Assembly (NCBI GenBank): GCA_041228335.1
Contig: CP166130.1
Coordinates: 2,132,638-2,196,637, forward strand
Length of the DNA stretch: 64,000 nt
Origin: Alphaproteobacteria bacterium LSUCC0684
GTDB lineage: Bacteria; Pseudomonadota; Alphaproteobacteria; Puniceispirillales; UBA1172
Direction: 5' to 3'
Position numbers and translations under genes: made by a program. Positions 1 through 10,080 of the stretch are shown here, piece after piece (position 1 is the stretch's first letter; the number at the start of each line of letters is the position of its first letter). The notes beneath the pieces were generated by a model. The model saw only the letters and a program-made list of their open reading frames with translations, had not been told where the DNA came from and ran no database searches.

Positions 1-1
1 G

Positions 2-1933
2 CATATCCGGGCTGATTTCCTGTTCCGGAACTGGTCGCCGCGGACACAGGCGCTGGTGGATACAGCGCTCTATTTCCTGTTCTATTTTCCGGCCATGATC
101 TTCTTCCTCAAGATTTCCACCGATTACACCCTCAAGGCCTGGCTGACCTGGGAACGGTCGATGGACACCACCTTGATGGCGCCGCTGGCACCGGCGCGGA
201 CGGCCATGCCGCTTGGCGCGCTGTTTCTGCTGCTTCAGGGCATCGCCGAAACCCTGCGCTGCCTGCATGCGCTCGATGACAAGACACGTCGGCTGATCAC
301 CCGCCTCATCCCTCTTTATGTCGTGGTCCTGCTGGTGATTTTCTCGAATACCTTTTATCCGGGCCTGATACCTTTTGTTGAGTTTGCTGATATTACGCTC
401 AAGGGCGCAGGAGGCATCCCCGGTGAGTGGATCGGGGTCATCATGATCGCGGTGATGCTCCTGGCGATCTTTGTCGGCTTCCCCATCTCCTTTACCCTGA
501 TCTTTCTTGCCTTTGTCTTCGGGGCCTGGGGTTTCAGCGGCAAACTGGTCTTCTACCTGCAGACGCTGCAGTTCAACAACGTGATGCTGGAACAGACACT
601 GGCCGCCGTGCCGCTCTTTGTCTTCATGGGGATCATGATGGAACAGGCAGGGCTTATGGAACGGCTTTTCACCTCGGTGCAGCTGATGCTGTCGCGGACA
701 CGCGGGGCGCTCTATCTTGCCGTGCTTTTTGTCTCGACCATCTTTGCCGCGGCCACCGGTATTGTCGGCGCCTCGGTCACCATTCTCGGGATCATGGCGG
801 CCAAGACGATGAACCGTTCGGGCTATGATGTGCGGCTTGCGGCGGGGACAATCACCGCCGGCGGCACCCTCGGCATTCTCATCCCGCCCTCGATCATGCT
901 GGTGGTGATGGGGCCGGTGCTTGAAGTGCCGGTGACCGATCTCTTCTCCGCTGCCATCATCCCCGGGATAATGCTGGCCTCGCTCTATGCCGGTTATGCG
1001 CTGCTGCGCTGCTGGCTCAACCCGTCGCTGGGCCCTATTCTTCCGGCCGAAGATCAGCCCAAGACTTCGAATCTCTACTGGCTTGAAGCCCTGCTGGTCA
1101 TCAGCTCGATCGTGATCCTTTTCACGCTGATGGTGCAGGCGCTCTCCGGCAATCTCGCGGGGCTGTTCCCGTTCTCGTCCTTCCTCTTGCCGCTGGGATG
1201 GGCCGGGATCATGTATGCCGCTTCCATCTGGGTGAAGAACGCACGGCCAGCGGGGTTCTTCTTCTCCGATCTCTGGCATGAATTCTTCATGGGTCTGGTG
1301 CCGCCATCGGCGCTGGTGGCGTTTGCGCTCGGCTCCATCCTCTTTGGCTGGGCGACGCCGACCGAAGGTGCGGGCTGCGGGGCATTTGGCGCGCTGGTGC
1401 TGTCGCTGGTCTACCGCAAGCTCAACCGCCAGCGGCTGTTTGATGCGCTGGTGAAAACCCTTGAAATCTCGGTGCTGATCCTGTTCCTTGTGGCGGCGTC
1501 CAATTTCTTCGGGGCGGTGTTCTCGCGCCTCGGAACGCCGATGATGCTGACGGAATTTCTCCTTTCATGGGAAATGTCGGCGACCCTGGTGCTGATCATC
1601 ATCATGGCCCTGATCTTCCTGTTGGGCTGGCCGCTGGAATGGGTGCCGATCGTGCTGATCATCGTGCCTATCCTGATCCCTGTTCTCATCAAACTCGATA
1701 TCAACCTGACCTGGTTCGGTATTCTGGTTGCGGTGAATCTGCAGACGGCCTGGCTCAGCCCGCCGGTGGCGTTATCGGCCTATTTCCTGAAAGGCGTGGT
1801 GCCCGAATGGGATCTGAAAGACATCTATATCGGCATGATGCAGTTCATGGTGATCCAGCTCATCGGGCTGACGCTGATCTTCATCTTCCCGGAAATCGCC
1901 CTGTGGCTGCCTGAATATATCTATGGCAAATAA
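2..1933 (+). CDS. TRAP transporter fused small-large permease (DctQ-DctM), 5' end cut by window
   Basis: The reading frame is open back to base 2, and the first ~90 residues look like the end of a DctQ small permease (a NWSPRT..L loop, a hydrophobic helix, then a W-E-S and LLLQG..E region). They run without a stop into a complete DctM large permease with about a dozen membrane segments. The protein is therefore a QM fusion that sits in the inner membrane and drives solute import with a periplasmic binding protein, whose gene must lie upstream. A GTG at 56 could be read as a start but would cut the DctQ part in two. The next gene follows after 28 bases, so they are probably co-transcribed. The neighbouring HpsN-type dehydrogenase suggests a small organic anion or sulfonate as substrate; this is inference. 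Confidence 0.9.
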   Translation, partial: HIRADFLFRNWSPRTQALVDTALYFLFYFPAMIFFLKISTDYTLKAWLTWERSMDTTLMAPLAPARTAMPLGALFLLLQGIAETLRCLHALDDKTRRLITRLIPLYVVVLLVIFSNTFYPGLIPFVEFADITLKGAGGIPGEWIGVIMIAVMLLAIFVGFPISFTLIFLAFVFGAWGFSGKLVFYLQTLQFNNVMLEQTLAAVPLFVFMGIMMEQAGLMERLFTSVQLMLSRTRGALYLAVLFVSTIFAAATGIVGASVTILGIMAAKTMNRSGYDVRLAAGTITAGGTLGILIPPSIMLVVMGPVLEVPVTDLFSAAIIPGIMLASLYAGYALLRCWLNPSLGPILPAEDQPKTSNLYWLEALLVISSIVILFTLMVQALSGNLAGLFPFSSFLLPLGWAGIMYAASIWVKNARPAGFFFSDLWHEFFMGLVPPSALVAFALGSILFGWATPTEGAGCGAFGALVLSLVYRKLNRQRLFDALVKTLEISVLILFLVAASNFFGAVFSRLGTPMMLTEFLLSWEMSATLVLIIIMALIFLLGWPLEWVPIVLIIVPILIPVLIKLDINLTWFGILVAVNLQTAWLSPPVALSAYFLKGVVPEWDLKDIYIGMMQFMVIQLIGLTLIFIFPEIALWLPEYIYGK

Positions 1934-1955
1934 CCCTCTTTGTTGGAGTATGTGA

Positions 1956-3254
<1,299 letters not shown>

Positions 3255-3290
3255 ACAACCCAGCCGAAGAAAACCTGATCGGGGCAGTTG

Positions 3291-4277
3291 ATGAAAGCAC
3301 TAGTCTATACCGGCGTTGAGCGGGCTGAAATCCGCGATGTTCCCCTGCCTGAACCGGAGGCAGATCAGGTCGTGGTCAACCTTGCCTTTTGCGGGCTTTG
3401 CGGCTCCGACATGCATGCCTGGCACGGCCATGATGAACGGCGGGTGCCGCCGCTCGTCCTTGGGCATGAGGCGGTGGGCGTGGCCGAAAATGGCCGCCTC
3501 AAGGGCCAGCGCGTGGCCATCAATCCGCTGATGACCTGCGGCGACTGTCCGGCCTGCCTTGGCGGGCGTGAGCATCTCTGCCCTGACCGGGAGCTCATCG
3601 GCATGCGCGTGCCCGGGGCCTTCGCCGAGAAGGTCGCGATCGCCGAGCGCAATCTCTCGCCCATCCCCGATCATCTCAGCTTCAGGGAGGCGGCGCTGGC
3701 TGAACCGCTGGCCTGTTCGGTGCATGGCGTTCGCCTTGCCCTTGAAGATGGCGCCCATGATCCCGCCTCCTCGGTTGTCATTCTCGGCGGCGGCGCGATC
3801 GGCCTGCTCGCGGCTTTCGTCTTCCGCGATGAGGGGTTGGGCAATATCCGGATTGCCGAAACCAGCCCGCACCGGCGGGCCCTGCTCGAAGATCTGGGTC
3901 TTGCCAGCACCTATGATCCGAGAGACGAAACCCCGGCCCCTGACAGCGCGGATATCATCTATGATGCGGTCGGCTCGAAACTGACCCGGGCGGCCTCATC
4001 ACATCTGGCCCGGCCCGGGGGCACGATCGTGCATATCGGCCTTCAGGATAGTGACGGCGGGCTTGATACGCGCAAACTGACCTTGCAGGAAATCCGCTTC
4101 CGCGGCACCTACTGCTATCAGGAAAGGGATTTTGCGGCTGCGCTTGATCTTCTTGCCCGGGGCATCGTCCGCGGCGATGGCTGGGCTGAAATCCGGCCGC
4201 TGGATGACGGCGCTGGCGCCTTCATGGATGTGCATAACGGTACCGCGCCGCCGAAAATCATTCTTGAAACCACCTGA
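3291..4277 (+). CDS. Zinc-dependent medium-chain alcohol dehydrogenase
   Basis: A 328-residue MDR enzyme. CGLCGSD and GHE near residues 36-65 supply the catalytic zinc ligands, CGDCPACLGGREHLC near 83-97 carries the four structural-zinc cysteines, and ILGGGAIG near 164 is the NAD(P)-binding loop. The start chosen is the ATG at 3291; a TTG directly before it extends the frame by one codon. It follows the HpsN-type gene by 36 bases in the same direction. In dihydroxypropanesulfonate degraders additional dehydrogenases (HpsO, HpsP) act beside HpsN, so it may serve the same pathway. L-threonine or sorbitol dehydrogenase-like activity on another polyol is the alternative. Confidence 0.85.
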   Translation: MKALVYTGVERAEIRDVPLPEPEADQVVVNLAFCGLCGSDMHAWHGHDERRVPPLVLGHEAVGVAENGRLKGQRVAINPLMTCGDCPACLGGREHLCPDRELIGMRVPGAFAEKVAIAERNLSPIPDHLSFREAALAEPLACSVHGVRLALEDGAHDPASSVVILGGGAIGLLAAFVFRDEGLGNIRIAETSPHRRALLEDLGLASTYDPRDETPAPDSADIIYDAVGSKLTRAASSHLARPGGTIVHIGLQDSDGGLDTRKLTLQEIRFRGTYCYQERDFAAALDLLARGIVRGDGWAEIRPLDDGAGAFMDVHNGTAPPKIILETT

Positions 4278-4296
4278 ACCACCGAAGGAGAACCCC

Positions 4297-4686
4297 ATGA
4301 CACCTCTGCTCAACAGGCTGTTCCGGCAGCGTTTCAGGGCCGCTTTCGGGTTTGTGTTTCTCCTTTCGGTTCTCGCCCTGCCCGCCCGGGCGGATTTCAT
4401 CAACGGCAGGCAGTTGAGCCTCTATTGCACCTCACAGAACCCGTCGGATGATGCGATCTGCATTGTCTATATCACCGGCGCGGTGGATGCCTTCACCACC
4501 ATGGATCTCATCGCCCAGAAGACACAAGGCGAGACGAGAAAGCTCTGCCTTCCCGATGGCATCCAGCCCGATCAGCTTCGCGCCACCACCCTTGACTGGC
4601 TGGAGCGTCCCGACACCGATCTTGATTTTGCCGCAACCCTGCTGGTGCTTGGGGCTATGCAGGACGCCTATGGCTGTGATAGGTAG
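4297..4686 (+). CDS. Small exported Rap1a/Tai-like protein
   Basis: Starts at the ATG at 4297 behind a GAAGGAG ribosome site and gives 129 residues. A basic N-terminus and a hydrophobic stretch ending in LPARA-DF form a clear signal peptide. The mature part has the pattern of the Rap1a/Tai family: G..L..C near the front, a YITGAVDAF core, CLPDGIQPDQLRA, then a run of L..LG.M.DAYGC at the end, with conserved cysteines that could pair in the periplasm. Some members are immunity proteins against type VI amidase effectors, but no effector is near, and many alphaproteobacteria carry stand-alone copies of unknown role. It sits inside the catabolic operon between two dehydrogenases. Confidence 0.75.
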   Translation: MTPLLNRLFRQRFRAAFGFVFLLSVLALPARADFINGRQLSLYCTSQNPSDDAICIVYITGAVDAFTTMDLIAQKTQGETRKLCLPDGIQPDQLRATTLDWLERPDTDLDFAATLLVLGAMQDAYGCDR

Positions 4687-4720
4687 AACCTCTGTTCTTA
4701 CCTGACCTTGAGTGAATGAA

Positions 4721-5794
4721 ATGACCCGATACACGATTGCGGCCATCCCGGCGGATGGCATCGGCCCGGAAGTTATCGACGCCGGGCTTGAAGTGCTGGA
4801 CGCCCTTGCCGGGCGGATGGAGGGGCTCGAATTTGCGGTAACGCGGTTTGACTGGGGGTCATTGTATTATCACCGCAACGGCCGGATGATGCCCGAAGAC
4901 GGCCTTGATCAGATCAAGGATTTTGACGCCATTTATTTTGGCGCCGTCGGCGCCCCGGATGTGCCGGATCACATCACCCTCTGGGGGCTGAGACTGCCGA
5001 TCTGCCAGGGATTTGATCAATACGCCAATGTCCGGCCGACCCGCATCATCCCCGGCATCACCTCACCTTTGCGAAATGTCGGCCCGGGCGATCTTGACTG
5101 GGTGATCGTGCGCGAGAATTCCGAAGGCGAATACGCCGGCTGTGGCGGGCGCGTCCATCGCGGCTACCCTGAAGAAGTCGGCACCGAAGTTGCCGTCTTC
5201 ACCCGGGCCGGCGTCACCCGTATCATGCGATACGCGTTCAGGCTGGCCCAGTCGCGCCCGAGGAAGCTTCTCTGCGTCGTGACCAAATCCAACGCCCAGC
5301 GTCATGGCATGGTGATGTGGGATGAAATTGCCGCCGAGGTTGCGGCTGAATTTCCGGATGTCACCTGGGACAAGATGCTGGTCGACGCCATGACCGTCCG
5401 CATGACGCTTCATCCCGAAAGCCTCGACACCATCGTTGCCACCAATCTTCACGCTGATATTCTCTCCGATCTCGCCGGCGCGCTTTCCGGCAGTATTGGC
5501 GTCGCCCCGACGGCGAATATCGACCCGGAAGGCCGTTTCCCGTCAATGTTTGAACCCATCCATGGCTCTGCCTTCGATATCACCGGCAAGGGGATTGCCA
5601 ATCCGGTGGCAAGTTTCTGGACCGCCGCCCAGATGCTGGATCATCTCGGGGAGTCGGAAGCCGCCGCAAGGCTGATGGATGCGGTGGAAAAGGTCTCTGC
5701 TACCGGTATCCTCACCCCTGACGTGGGCGGCACGGCGACCACGAAAGAGGTGACCCGGGCCGTGATCGAAGCCATCCGCACCGCCAATCTCTGA
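4721..5794 (+). CDS. ttuC: Tartrate/D-malate dehydrogenase (decarboxylating), isocitrate/isopropylmalate dehydrogenase family
   Basis: A 357-residue NAD- and divalent-metal-dependent beta-hydroxyacid oxidative decarboxylase. Visible family marks are IPADGIGPEV at the N-terminus, NVRPTRI for substrate carboxylate binding, VRENSEGEY, TKSNAQRHG, the metal-binding VDAMTVRM and NLHADILSDL blocks and EPIHGSAFDITGKG near the end. The substrate loop and the HGSAFDI block match tartrate/D-malate enzymes better than LeuB, and no leucine genes are near. ATG at 4721 is used; an in-frame GTG at 4712 adds three residues. It is the last gene of the operon and meets uraA tail to tail. Confidence 0.85.
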   Translation: MTRYTIAAIPADGIGPEVIDAGLEVLDALAGRMEGLEFAVTRFDWGSLYYHRNGRMMPEDGLDQIKDFDAIYFGAVGAPDVPDHITLWGLRLPICQGFDQYANVRPTRIIPGITSPLRNVGPGDLDWVIVRENSEGEYAGCGGRVHRGYPEEVGTEVAVFTRAGVTRIMRYAFRLAQSRPRKLLCVVTKSNAQRHGMVMWDEIAAEVAAEFPDVTWDKMLVDAMTVRMTLHPESLDTIVATNLHADILSDLAGALSGSIGVAPTANIDPEGRFPSMFEPIHGSAFDITGKGIANPVASFWTAAQMLDHLGESEAAARLMDAVEKVSATGILTPDVGGTATTKEVTRAVIEAIRTANL

Positions 5795-5842
5795 AGGCCT
5801 GTCTCGCTGTCTCCCCGGCGCAACTCCGGCCGAACCCCCGAA

Positions 5843-5877
5843 ATGAAAACGGGCCCCGAGGATCCCGGAGCCCGCGT
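5843..5877 (-). terminator. Probable intrinsic terminator of uraA
   Basis: Read on the minus strand, CGGGC.CC and GG.GCCCG form a GC-rich hairpin around a central GGATCC, followed at once by GTTTTCATTT. It lies 25 bases past the uraA stop in the gap between two convergent genes. The T tract exists only on the minus-strand side. Confidence 0.6.
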
Positions 5878-5901
5878 GCTTGGATCGATGGGATGAAAAA
5901 T

Positions 5902-7164
5902 CTAGTCTTCGGATGCCTCCGGCAGAACAAGATTGAGGATGATCCCGAGCACCCCGGCAAGACCGATGCCGGCAAGCGCAAACTCACCCCCCAGCGGCAC
6001 CGAAAGCCCGCCGATACCCGCCACCAGAATGATCGCCATGATGGAAATGTTCCGCGGGTTGTTCATATCCGTGGCTGCCTTGACGATCACCGAAATCCCG
6101 ACCGTGGTGATCAGGCCGAACATCAGGATCATGATCCCGCCCATGACCGGCATCGGAATGGAGCTGAGCAGGCCGCCCAGCTTACCGACAAAGGCAAGGA
6201 GGATGGCAAAAATCGCCGCCCAGGTCATGATACCGGGGTTATACGCCCGGGTCAGGGTGACGGCACCGGTCACTTCGGAATAGGTGGTGTTCGGTGGCCC
6301 GCCGAGCAGGCTGGCCGCGCTGGTGGCAAGACCGTCGCCCATCATCGTCTTGTGGATGCCGGGGGAGGTCATATAATCCTTTTTGGTGACCCCGCTGATC
6401 GCCATGATATCCCCGAAATGTTCAATCGCAGGGGCGATGGCCACCGGCACGATGAAGATGATCGCCGCCCACTGGAATTCGGGCAGGGTGAAGGATGGAA
6501 TGGCAAACCAGGCCGCGGAACTGACGGCACCGAAATTGACGAAACTGACCCCCGCCATCGAACCGATGATGAGGCTTGCAACATAACCCGTGACGATACC
6601 GACAATGATCGGGACGATACGCATCATGCCCCGGCCCATCACCGCCGTCAGCAGGGTGGCGGCAAGGGTGATCGCGGCGATCAGCAGCGACGATGACTTC
6701 GGAAAGATCTGGTCCGAGCCGGCAACGCCGGTTGCCATGGACACCGCCACCGGCGCGAGCGACAGGCCGATCACCATGATCACGGGCCCGACCACGATCG
6801 CCGGGAAGGTGCGATGCAGCCACCCCACCCCGAAAACCCGGATGGCAAGGCTGATCACCACATAGAGCAATCCGGCACAGGCCAGCCCGCCCATGGTTGC
6901 CGGCAGGCCCCATGTCTGCACGCCGTAGATGATCGGCGCGATAAAGGCAAAGGACGACGCCAGAAAGACCGGCACCTGCCCGCGGGTGACAAACTGAAAG
7001 ATCAGCGTGCCAAGCCCTGCCGTGAACAGCGCCACGTTCGGATCAAGCCCGGTCAGGATGGGAACAAGAACCAGCGCACCGAAGGCGACGAACAGCATCT
7101 GCGCCCCGACGACCGCCTGCTCCGAAGAAAAGGAATATTCGGTATTATGAATAGATGAGGACAT
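5902..7164 (-). CDS. uraA: Uracil permease, NCS2 family
   Basis: A 420-residue very hydrophobic protein with about 14 membrane segments. The NCS2 signatures are present: FAFIAPI in the first half, AIEHFGDIMAISG in the carrier helix (the Glu-His region that binds the base), and GGPPNTTYSEVTGAV, which is the UraA-type form of the family motif. It imports uracil (possibly other pyrimidines) by proton symport. The ATG at 7164 follows an unusually long G-run ribosome site (GGGGGGGAG). A 9-base perfect inverted repeat lies 24 bases before the start and may be its control site. It stands alone, convergent with the catabolic operon. Confidence 0.92.
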   Translation of the reverse strand: MSSSIHNTEYSFSSEQAVVGAQMLFVAFGALVLVPILTGLDPNVALFTAGLGTLIFQFVTRGQVPVFLASSFAFIAPIIYGVQTWGLPATMGGLACAGLLYVVISLAIRVFGVGWLHRTFPAIVVGPVIMVIGLSLAPVAVSMATGVAGSDQIFPKSSSLLIAAITLAATLLTAVMGRGMMRIVPIIVGIVTGYVASLIIGSMAGVSFVNFGAVSSAAWFAIPSFTLPEFQWAAIIFIVPVAIAPAIEHFGDIMAISGVTKKDYMTSPGIHKTMMGDGLATSAASLLGGPPNTTYSEVTGAVTLTRAYNPGIMTWAAIFAILLAFVGKLGGLLSSIPMPVMGGIMILMFGLITTVGISVIVKAATDMNNPRNISIMAIILVAGIGGLSVPLGGEFALAGIGLAGVLGIILNLVLPEASED

Positions 7165-7187
7165 ATTCTCCCCCCCTTCTTTTTCAG

Positions 7188-7210
7188 GATTGCAGCTTGT
7201 CGCTGCAATC
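7188..7210 (-). promoter_or_regulatory. Perfect inverted repeat upstream of uraA
   Basis: Arms GATTGCAGC and GCTGCAATC pair perfectly over nine bases around a five-base centre. The site lies 24 bases before the uraA start and directly before its ribosome site. It could be an operator or an RNA hairpin in the leader; no T tract follows it on the uraA side, so a terminator is less likely. Confidence 0.5.
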
Positions 7211-7392
7211 AGTTATGCCCAGGCGATTTCGATGGGTAGAAAAGCCTGAACCCTGTTTGTTGCGATACTATCCCGCCAGTGCCCCGCACCGGCCTTAAGG
7301 CATCAGTGCAACAATGCGGCAGAATAACACAATATGGTGGCTATAAAAAGCGGGGACACAATTTATGGTATGAATTGGGGATTACAGGTAAA

Positions 7393-7533
7393 ATGGAAAT
7401 CTCACACCCTAAGAAAAGAGCTATCATCCCCCGTAAGAGGAAGGCCGAAAACAAAAAGGAGAAGGTCAACGGCGATCCAGCCGATGCTTTTCTGCCAATG
7501 AAAACAGCACTCAAGCCAGTAGGAAAAGGATAA
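7393..7533 (+). CDS. Possible small basic protein (46 residues), unrecognised
   Basis: An open frame from ATG 7393 encodes a lysine- and arginine-rich peptide (PKKRAIIPRKRKAENKKEK in the first half). The frame can be extended upstream to 7279. I recognise no family. It fills much of the 386-base gap between uraA and tRNA-Arg, in a locally AT-richer stretch, and could be chance. The rest of that gap holds only the uraA leader and no other visible gene. Confidence 0.25.
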   Translation: MEISHPKKRAIIPRKRKAENKKEKVNGDPADAFLPMKTALKPVGKG

Positions 7534-7550
7534 AGGTTTTGCTGAGGAAA

Positions 7551-7627
7551 TGGCGCGCTCGAGAAGATTCGAACTCCTGACCCCCAGATTCGTAGTCTGG
7601 TGCTCTATCCAGCTGAGCTACGAGCGC
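7551..7627 (-). tRNA. tRNA-Arg (ACG)
   Basis: On the minus strand a full cloverleaf is visible: acceptor GCGCTCG paired with CGAGCGC, D arm GCTC..GAGC, anticodon stem CCAGA/TCTGG around loop CTACGAA (anticodon ACG), T loop TTCGAAT, and an encoded CCA end. The ACG anticodon is normally edited to inosine by TadA to read CGN codons. Confidence 0.97.
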
Positions 7628-7803
7628 GTTGAGACCCTATTAGAGTCTTTTCCTGCAAAACGCAAGCCCCTCATTGCCGAAGATTACGGCGGTGATGCGC
7701 CCGTTCCGCCCCATTTTCGCCTCCCGCACGTGATCTCGTGACAGCATCACCGGAATTCGATAAAGTGCTCGGGTAAATCTTTTAAAAAGCCGGAGTTGCC
7801 ATC

Positions 7804-8295
7804 ATGAGCCAGAGAGATGTCCAGAAATCCTTTCCCGTATCCTGGGAAGAATTGCATCGAACCTCGAAGGCCCTGGCCTGGCGACTGCTTGATCTCGGGC
7901 CTTTTGAGGGCATCATCGCCGTCACCCGGGGCGGGCTGGTGCCGGCGGCCATCGTCGCGCGTGAGCTTGAAGTCCGGATGATCGAAACCGCCTGCATCGC
8001 CTCCTATGATGGCAACAGGCAGGGATCGCTCAACATTCTCAAACCCGCGCCCCAGGCTGGCGATGGGGAAGGCTGGCTGATTGTCGATGATCTCGTGGAT
8101 ACAGGCGAGACGGCAAAAACCCTGCGCAACATGCTGCCCAAGGCTCATTTTGCCACCGCCTATGCCAAACCGGCAGGGCGGCCGCTGGTGGACACCTTCG
8201 TCACCGAGGTCAGCCAGGATACCTGGATTTTCTTCCCCTGGGACATGGAACCTCAGCCGATCATCCCCATCGTGGGCCAGCAGCCACGGGGGTGA
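7804..8295 (+). CDS. gpt: Xanthine(-guanine) phosphoribosyltransferase
   Basis: A 163-residue purine salvage enzyme that joins xanthine or guanine to PRPP. The PRPP-binding loop [10 protein letters not shown] is at residues ~93-102, [14 protein letters not shown] is the conserved N-terminal loop, and the C-terminal WIFFPWD matches the base-binding tail of Gpt. Length is close to the E. coli enzyme (152). Single gene between tRNA-Arg and a convergent kinase gene. Confidence 0.93.
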   Translation: MSQRDVQKSFPVSWEELHRTSKALAWRLLDLGPFEGIIAVTRGGLVPAAIVARELEVRMIETACIASYDGNRQGSLNILKPAPQAGDGEGWLIVDDLVDTGETAKTLRNMLPKAHFATAYAKPAGRPLVDTFVTEVSQDTWIFFPWDMEPQPIIPIVGQQPRG

Positions 8296-8318
8296 AATCC
8301 GCCCTCCCCGGGTTTTCT
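8287..8318 (+). terminator. Possible intrinsic terminator of gpt
   Basis: CGGGG at 8287 pairs with CCCCG ending at 8310, then GGTTTTCT follows. The gpt stop codon lies in the loop. The stem is short, so support is modest, but the place between convergent genes fits. Confidence 0.35.
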
Positions 8319-8322
8319 GCCT

Positions 8323-9705
8323 TCACCCTGCCTTGTCCTTGAGCACCATGGCAGGGAGCTGAATACGGAAGACACTGCCTTTATCCCCCGTACTGTTGAG
8401 CCGCATATCACCGCCATGGCTGACGGCGATATCCCGGGCAATCGAAAGGCCGAGACCGGTCCTGCCCCGCGCTCCCCCCTGAAAGGGGGTAAAAAGTTTC
8501 CGGCGGATGGCTGAACTGATCCCGGGCCCGTCATCGGCAACATCGATCAACACATGCTTTCCCGCCGGCCGTGCCGTCACCGTGACCTTGCTGGCACCAG
8601 CATTATGGGCATTGCCGGCAAGATTGCTCATCAGGCGGAAAAACTGCTTTTCATCGAGCCACATGCTGGCCGGACCGGAATACTCAACGGAGATCCCGAT
8701 AATCTTCTGGACTTCCGCCAACATGCTGTCCATGCGTGTCGAAGATGGATTGAGCGGAGCCTGCGGCTTCAGATATTCAAGCGTCTGGTTGCAGAGCATG
8801 ACCGCACGCTCGATGGAGCTGATCATCAGCGGCGCCGCTTCCCTGACATCCTCATCTTCGCTGGCGGTGAGCGTATCGCTCAGCAGCATGGAAGACGCCA
8901 GCACGTTGCGCATGTCATGATTGATCTTGGCCACCGCCCCGCCGACCGATGCCAGTTTGTCGCGCTGGATCAGCTCTTTGCGTGTTTCCTGCTGGAGCAG
9001 GCGCAACGCATATTGCGCCTCGCCTAGAATTGAACTGTCCTCGTTCGGATTCTGCCCTTTCTTCGGGGTGTAGAGGTTGCGCGAAAACGACGTCATGTCA
9101 TCAATGAGCTGGCCGAGCGGAGCGACAATCTGCCGCCGCACCACCAGCGCAAACGGCAGGCCGATGCCAAATGAGATCAACAGCAGTATCCCTATGCCCC
9201 CCAGGTAAAACATATTCATGCTTTCCGTCATGAAATTTGCCGGAAATATCGCCAGAATTTCCTCAATCCCCCCCAGGCGTCCATGGAGATGATCATGGAC
9301 AAGATCAGCCGAGTTAATCCGGAAATAGGCAGGTCCATCTTCAACCCCGAGCGACGCCGCAAGAGCCTTGCCGATTTGCGTAACGAGGCCACTGTCCCAT
9401 TGTTGCGGCTCCATGGCCCGGACGGCCTCGACCACCCGCGCATCGCCGGACCAGTTCGAGGCCGCGCCATCAACGACCGCCGCCACGCCAAACCCCGCCG
9501 GAACAGGCACCGTGAGGTTGTCATGATGATTTTCAAGATTATGCTCGGCCAGATAGAAAAGCTCTTCGATATGAGCTTCCATTACCTGTCCATGATATAT
9601 GCCTGAGAGAAAAACGATCACCACCAGGCCAAAAAAGAAAACAAGGCCGGTCACCGCCGACAGAAGCCGCAAGGATAAAATGCTGGACCCGGATCTGTGT
9701 TGCAT
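8323..9705 (-). CDS. Orphan membrane sensor histidine kinase
   Basis: A 460-residue two-component kinase. A membrane helix spans residues ~14-35 and a second ~165-190, enclosing a ~130-residue periplasmic sensor domain that I do not recognise. A short HAMP-like linker follows, then a dimerisation helix with KLASVGGAVAKINHDMRN (phospho-acceptor His near 249), the N box NLAGNAHNAG, G1 box ADDGPGIS and G2 box GRTGLGLSIA. The ATG at 9705 is used; a TTG just before it is also possible. No response regulator gene is adjacent, so its partner must be elsewhere. The 225-base AT-rich gap shared with rpmH carries repeats that might control it. Confidence 0.85.
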   Translation of the reverse strand: MQHRSGSSILSLRLLSAVTGLVFFFGLVVIVFLSGIYHGQVMEAHIEELFYLAEHNLENHHDNLTVPVPAGFGVAAVVDGAASNWSGDARVVEAVRAMEPQQWDSGLVTQIGKALAASLGVEDGPAYFRINSADLVHDHLHGRLGGIEEILAIFPANFMTESMNMFYLGGIGILLLISFGIGLPFALVVRRQIVAPLGQLIDDMTSFSRNLYTPKKGQNPNEDSSILGEAQYALRLLQQETRKELIQRDKLASVGGAVAKINHDMRNVLASSMLLSDTLTASEDEDVREAAPLMISSIERAVMLCNQTLEYLKPQAPLNPSSTRMDSMLAEVQKIIGISVEYSGPASMWLDEKQFFRLMSNLAGNAHNAGASKVTVTARPAGKHVLIDVADDGPGISSAIRRKLFTPFQGGARGRTGLGLSIARDIAVSHGGDMRLNSTGDKGSVFRIQLPAMVLKDKAG

Positions 9706-9731
9706 CAATTTTGCATTCCAATAGTTTTGAA

Positions 9732-9821
9732 CCTATCCTTTTGTATAATATAAAAGTTAAAATTAGATTAATTAAAAGGAAATTAACTCAATTAGCACGA
9801 CCACCTATCCTAAAGGATAGG
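9732..9821. repeat. Three CCTATCC elements, two forming an inverted repeat
   Basis: CCTATCC occurs at 9732-9738 and 9804-9810, and its complement GGATAGG at 9815-9821. The last two form a perfect seven-base inverted repeat around TAAA. They lie in the divergent control region between the sensor kinase and rpmH. They may bind a regulator, but no protein can be named. Confidence 0.4.
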
Positions 9822-9858
9822 CAGGTGTGCGGAAGAAGACCTCTTGCCGTCTTTGAGA

Positions 9859-9887
9859 TTGACTAGAGCTTAAGTCTTTATTATACA
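9859..9887 (+). promoter_or_regulatory. Sigma-70-type promoter of rpmH
   Basis: TTGACT at 9859-9864 and TATACA at 9882-9887 are separated by exactly 17 bases, each close to consensus. The -10 box ends 46 bases before the rpmH start, which leaves a leader of about 40 bases. It is well placed to drive rpmH-rnpA-yidD-yidC. Confidence 0.7.
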
Positions 9888-9933
9888 GACCCCTCCAATC
9901 ATTCATTCGTGACCGAAATCAGGAGTTGCTGTC

Positions 9934-10068
9934 ATGAAACGGACATTCCAGCCCAGCAATCTGGTGCGCAAGCGCCGTCATGGATTCCGCGCCCGCATGG
10001 CCACTGTTGGTGGTCGCCGTGTACTTCAGGCACGCCGTGCCAAGGGTCGCAAGCGCCTTTCCGCCTGA
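9934..10068 (+). CDS. rpmH: 50S ribosomal protein L34
   Basis: A 44-residue, strongly basic protein, [20 protein letters not shown] at the start and [18 protein letters not shown] at the end, which is the full L34 pattern. An AGGAG ribosome site precedes the ATG. It is the first gene of the conserved rpmH-rnpA-yidD-yidC block and was too short for a standard ORF cut-off. Confidence 0.98.
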   Translation: MKRTFQPSNLVRKRRHGFRARMATVGGRRVLQARRAKGRKRLSA

Positions 10069-10080
10069 GGGCTTCCGGTG

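Noticed and set aside
5893-6696. A long plus-strand frame opposite uraA
   Set aside because: Its product is a low-complexity His/Arg/Asp-rich string created by the uraA codons; uraA on the minus strand is clearly the real gene.
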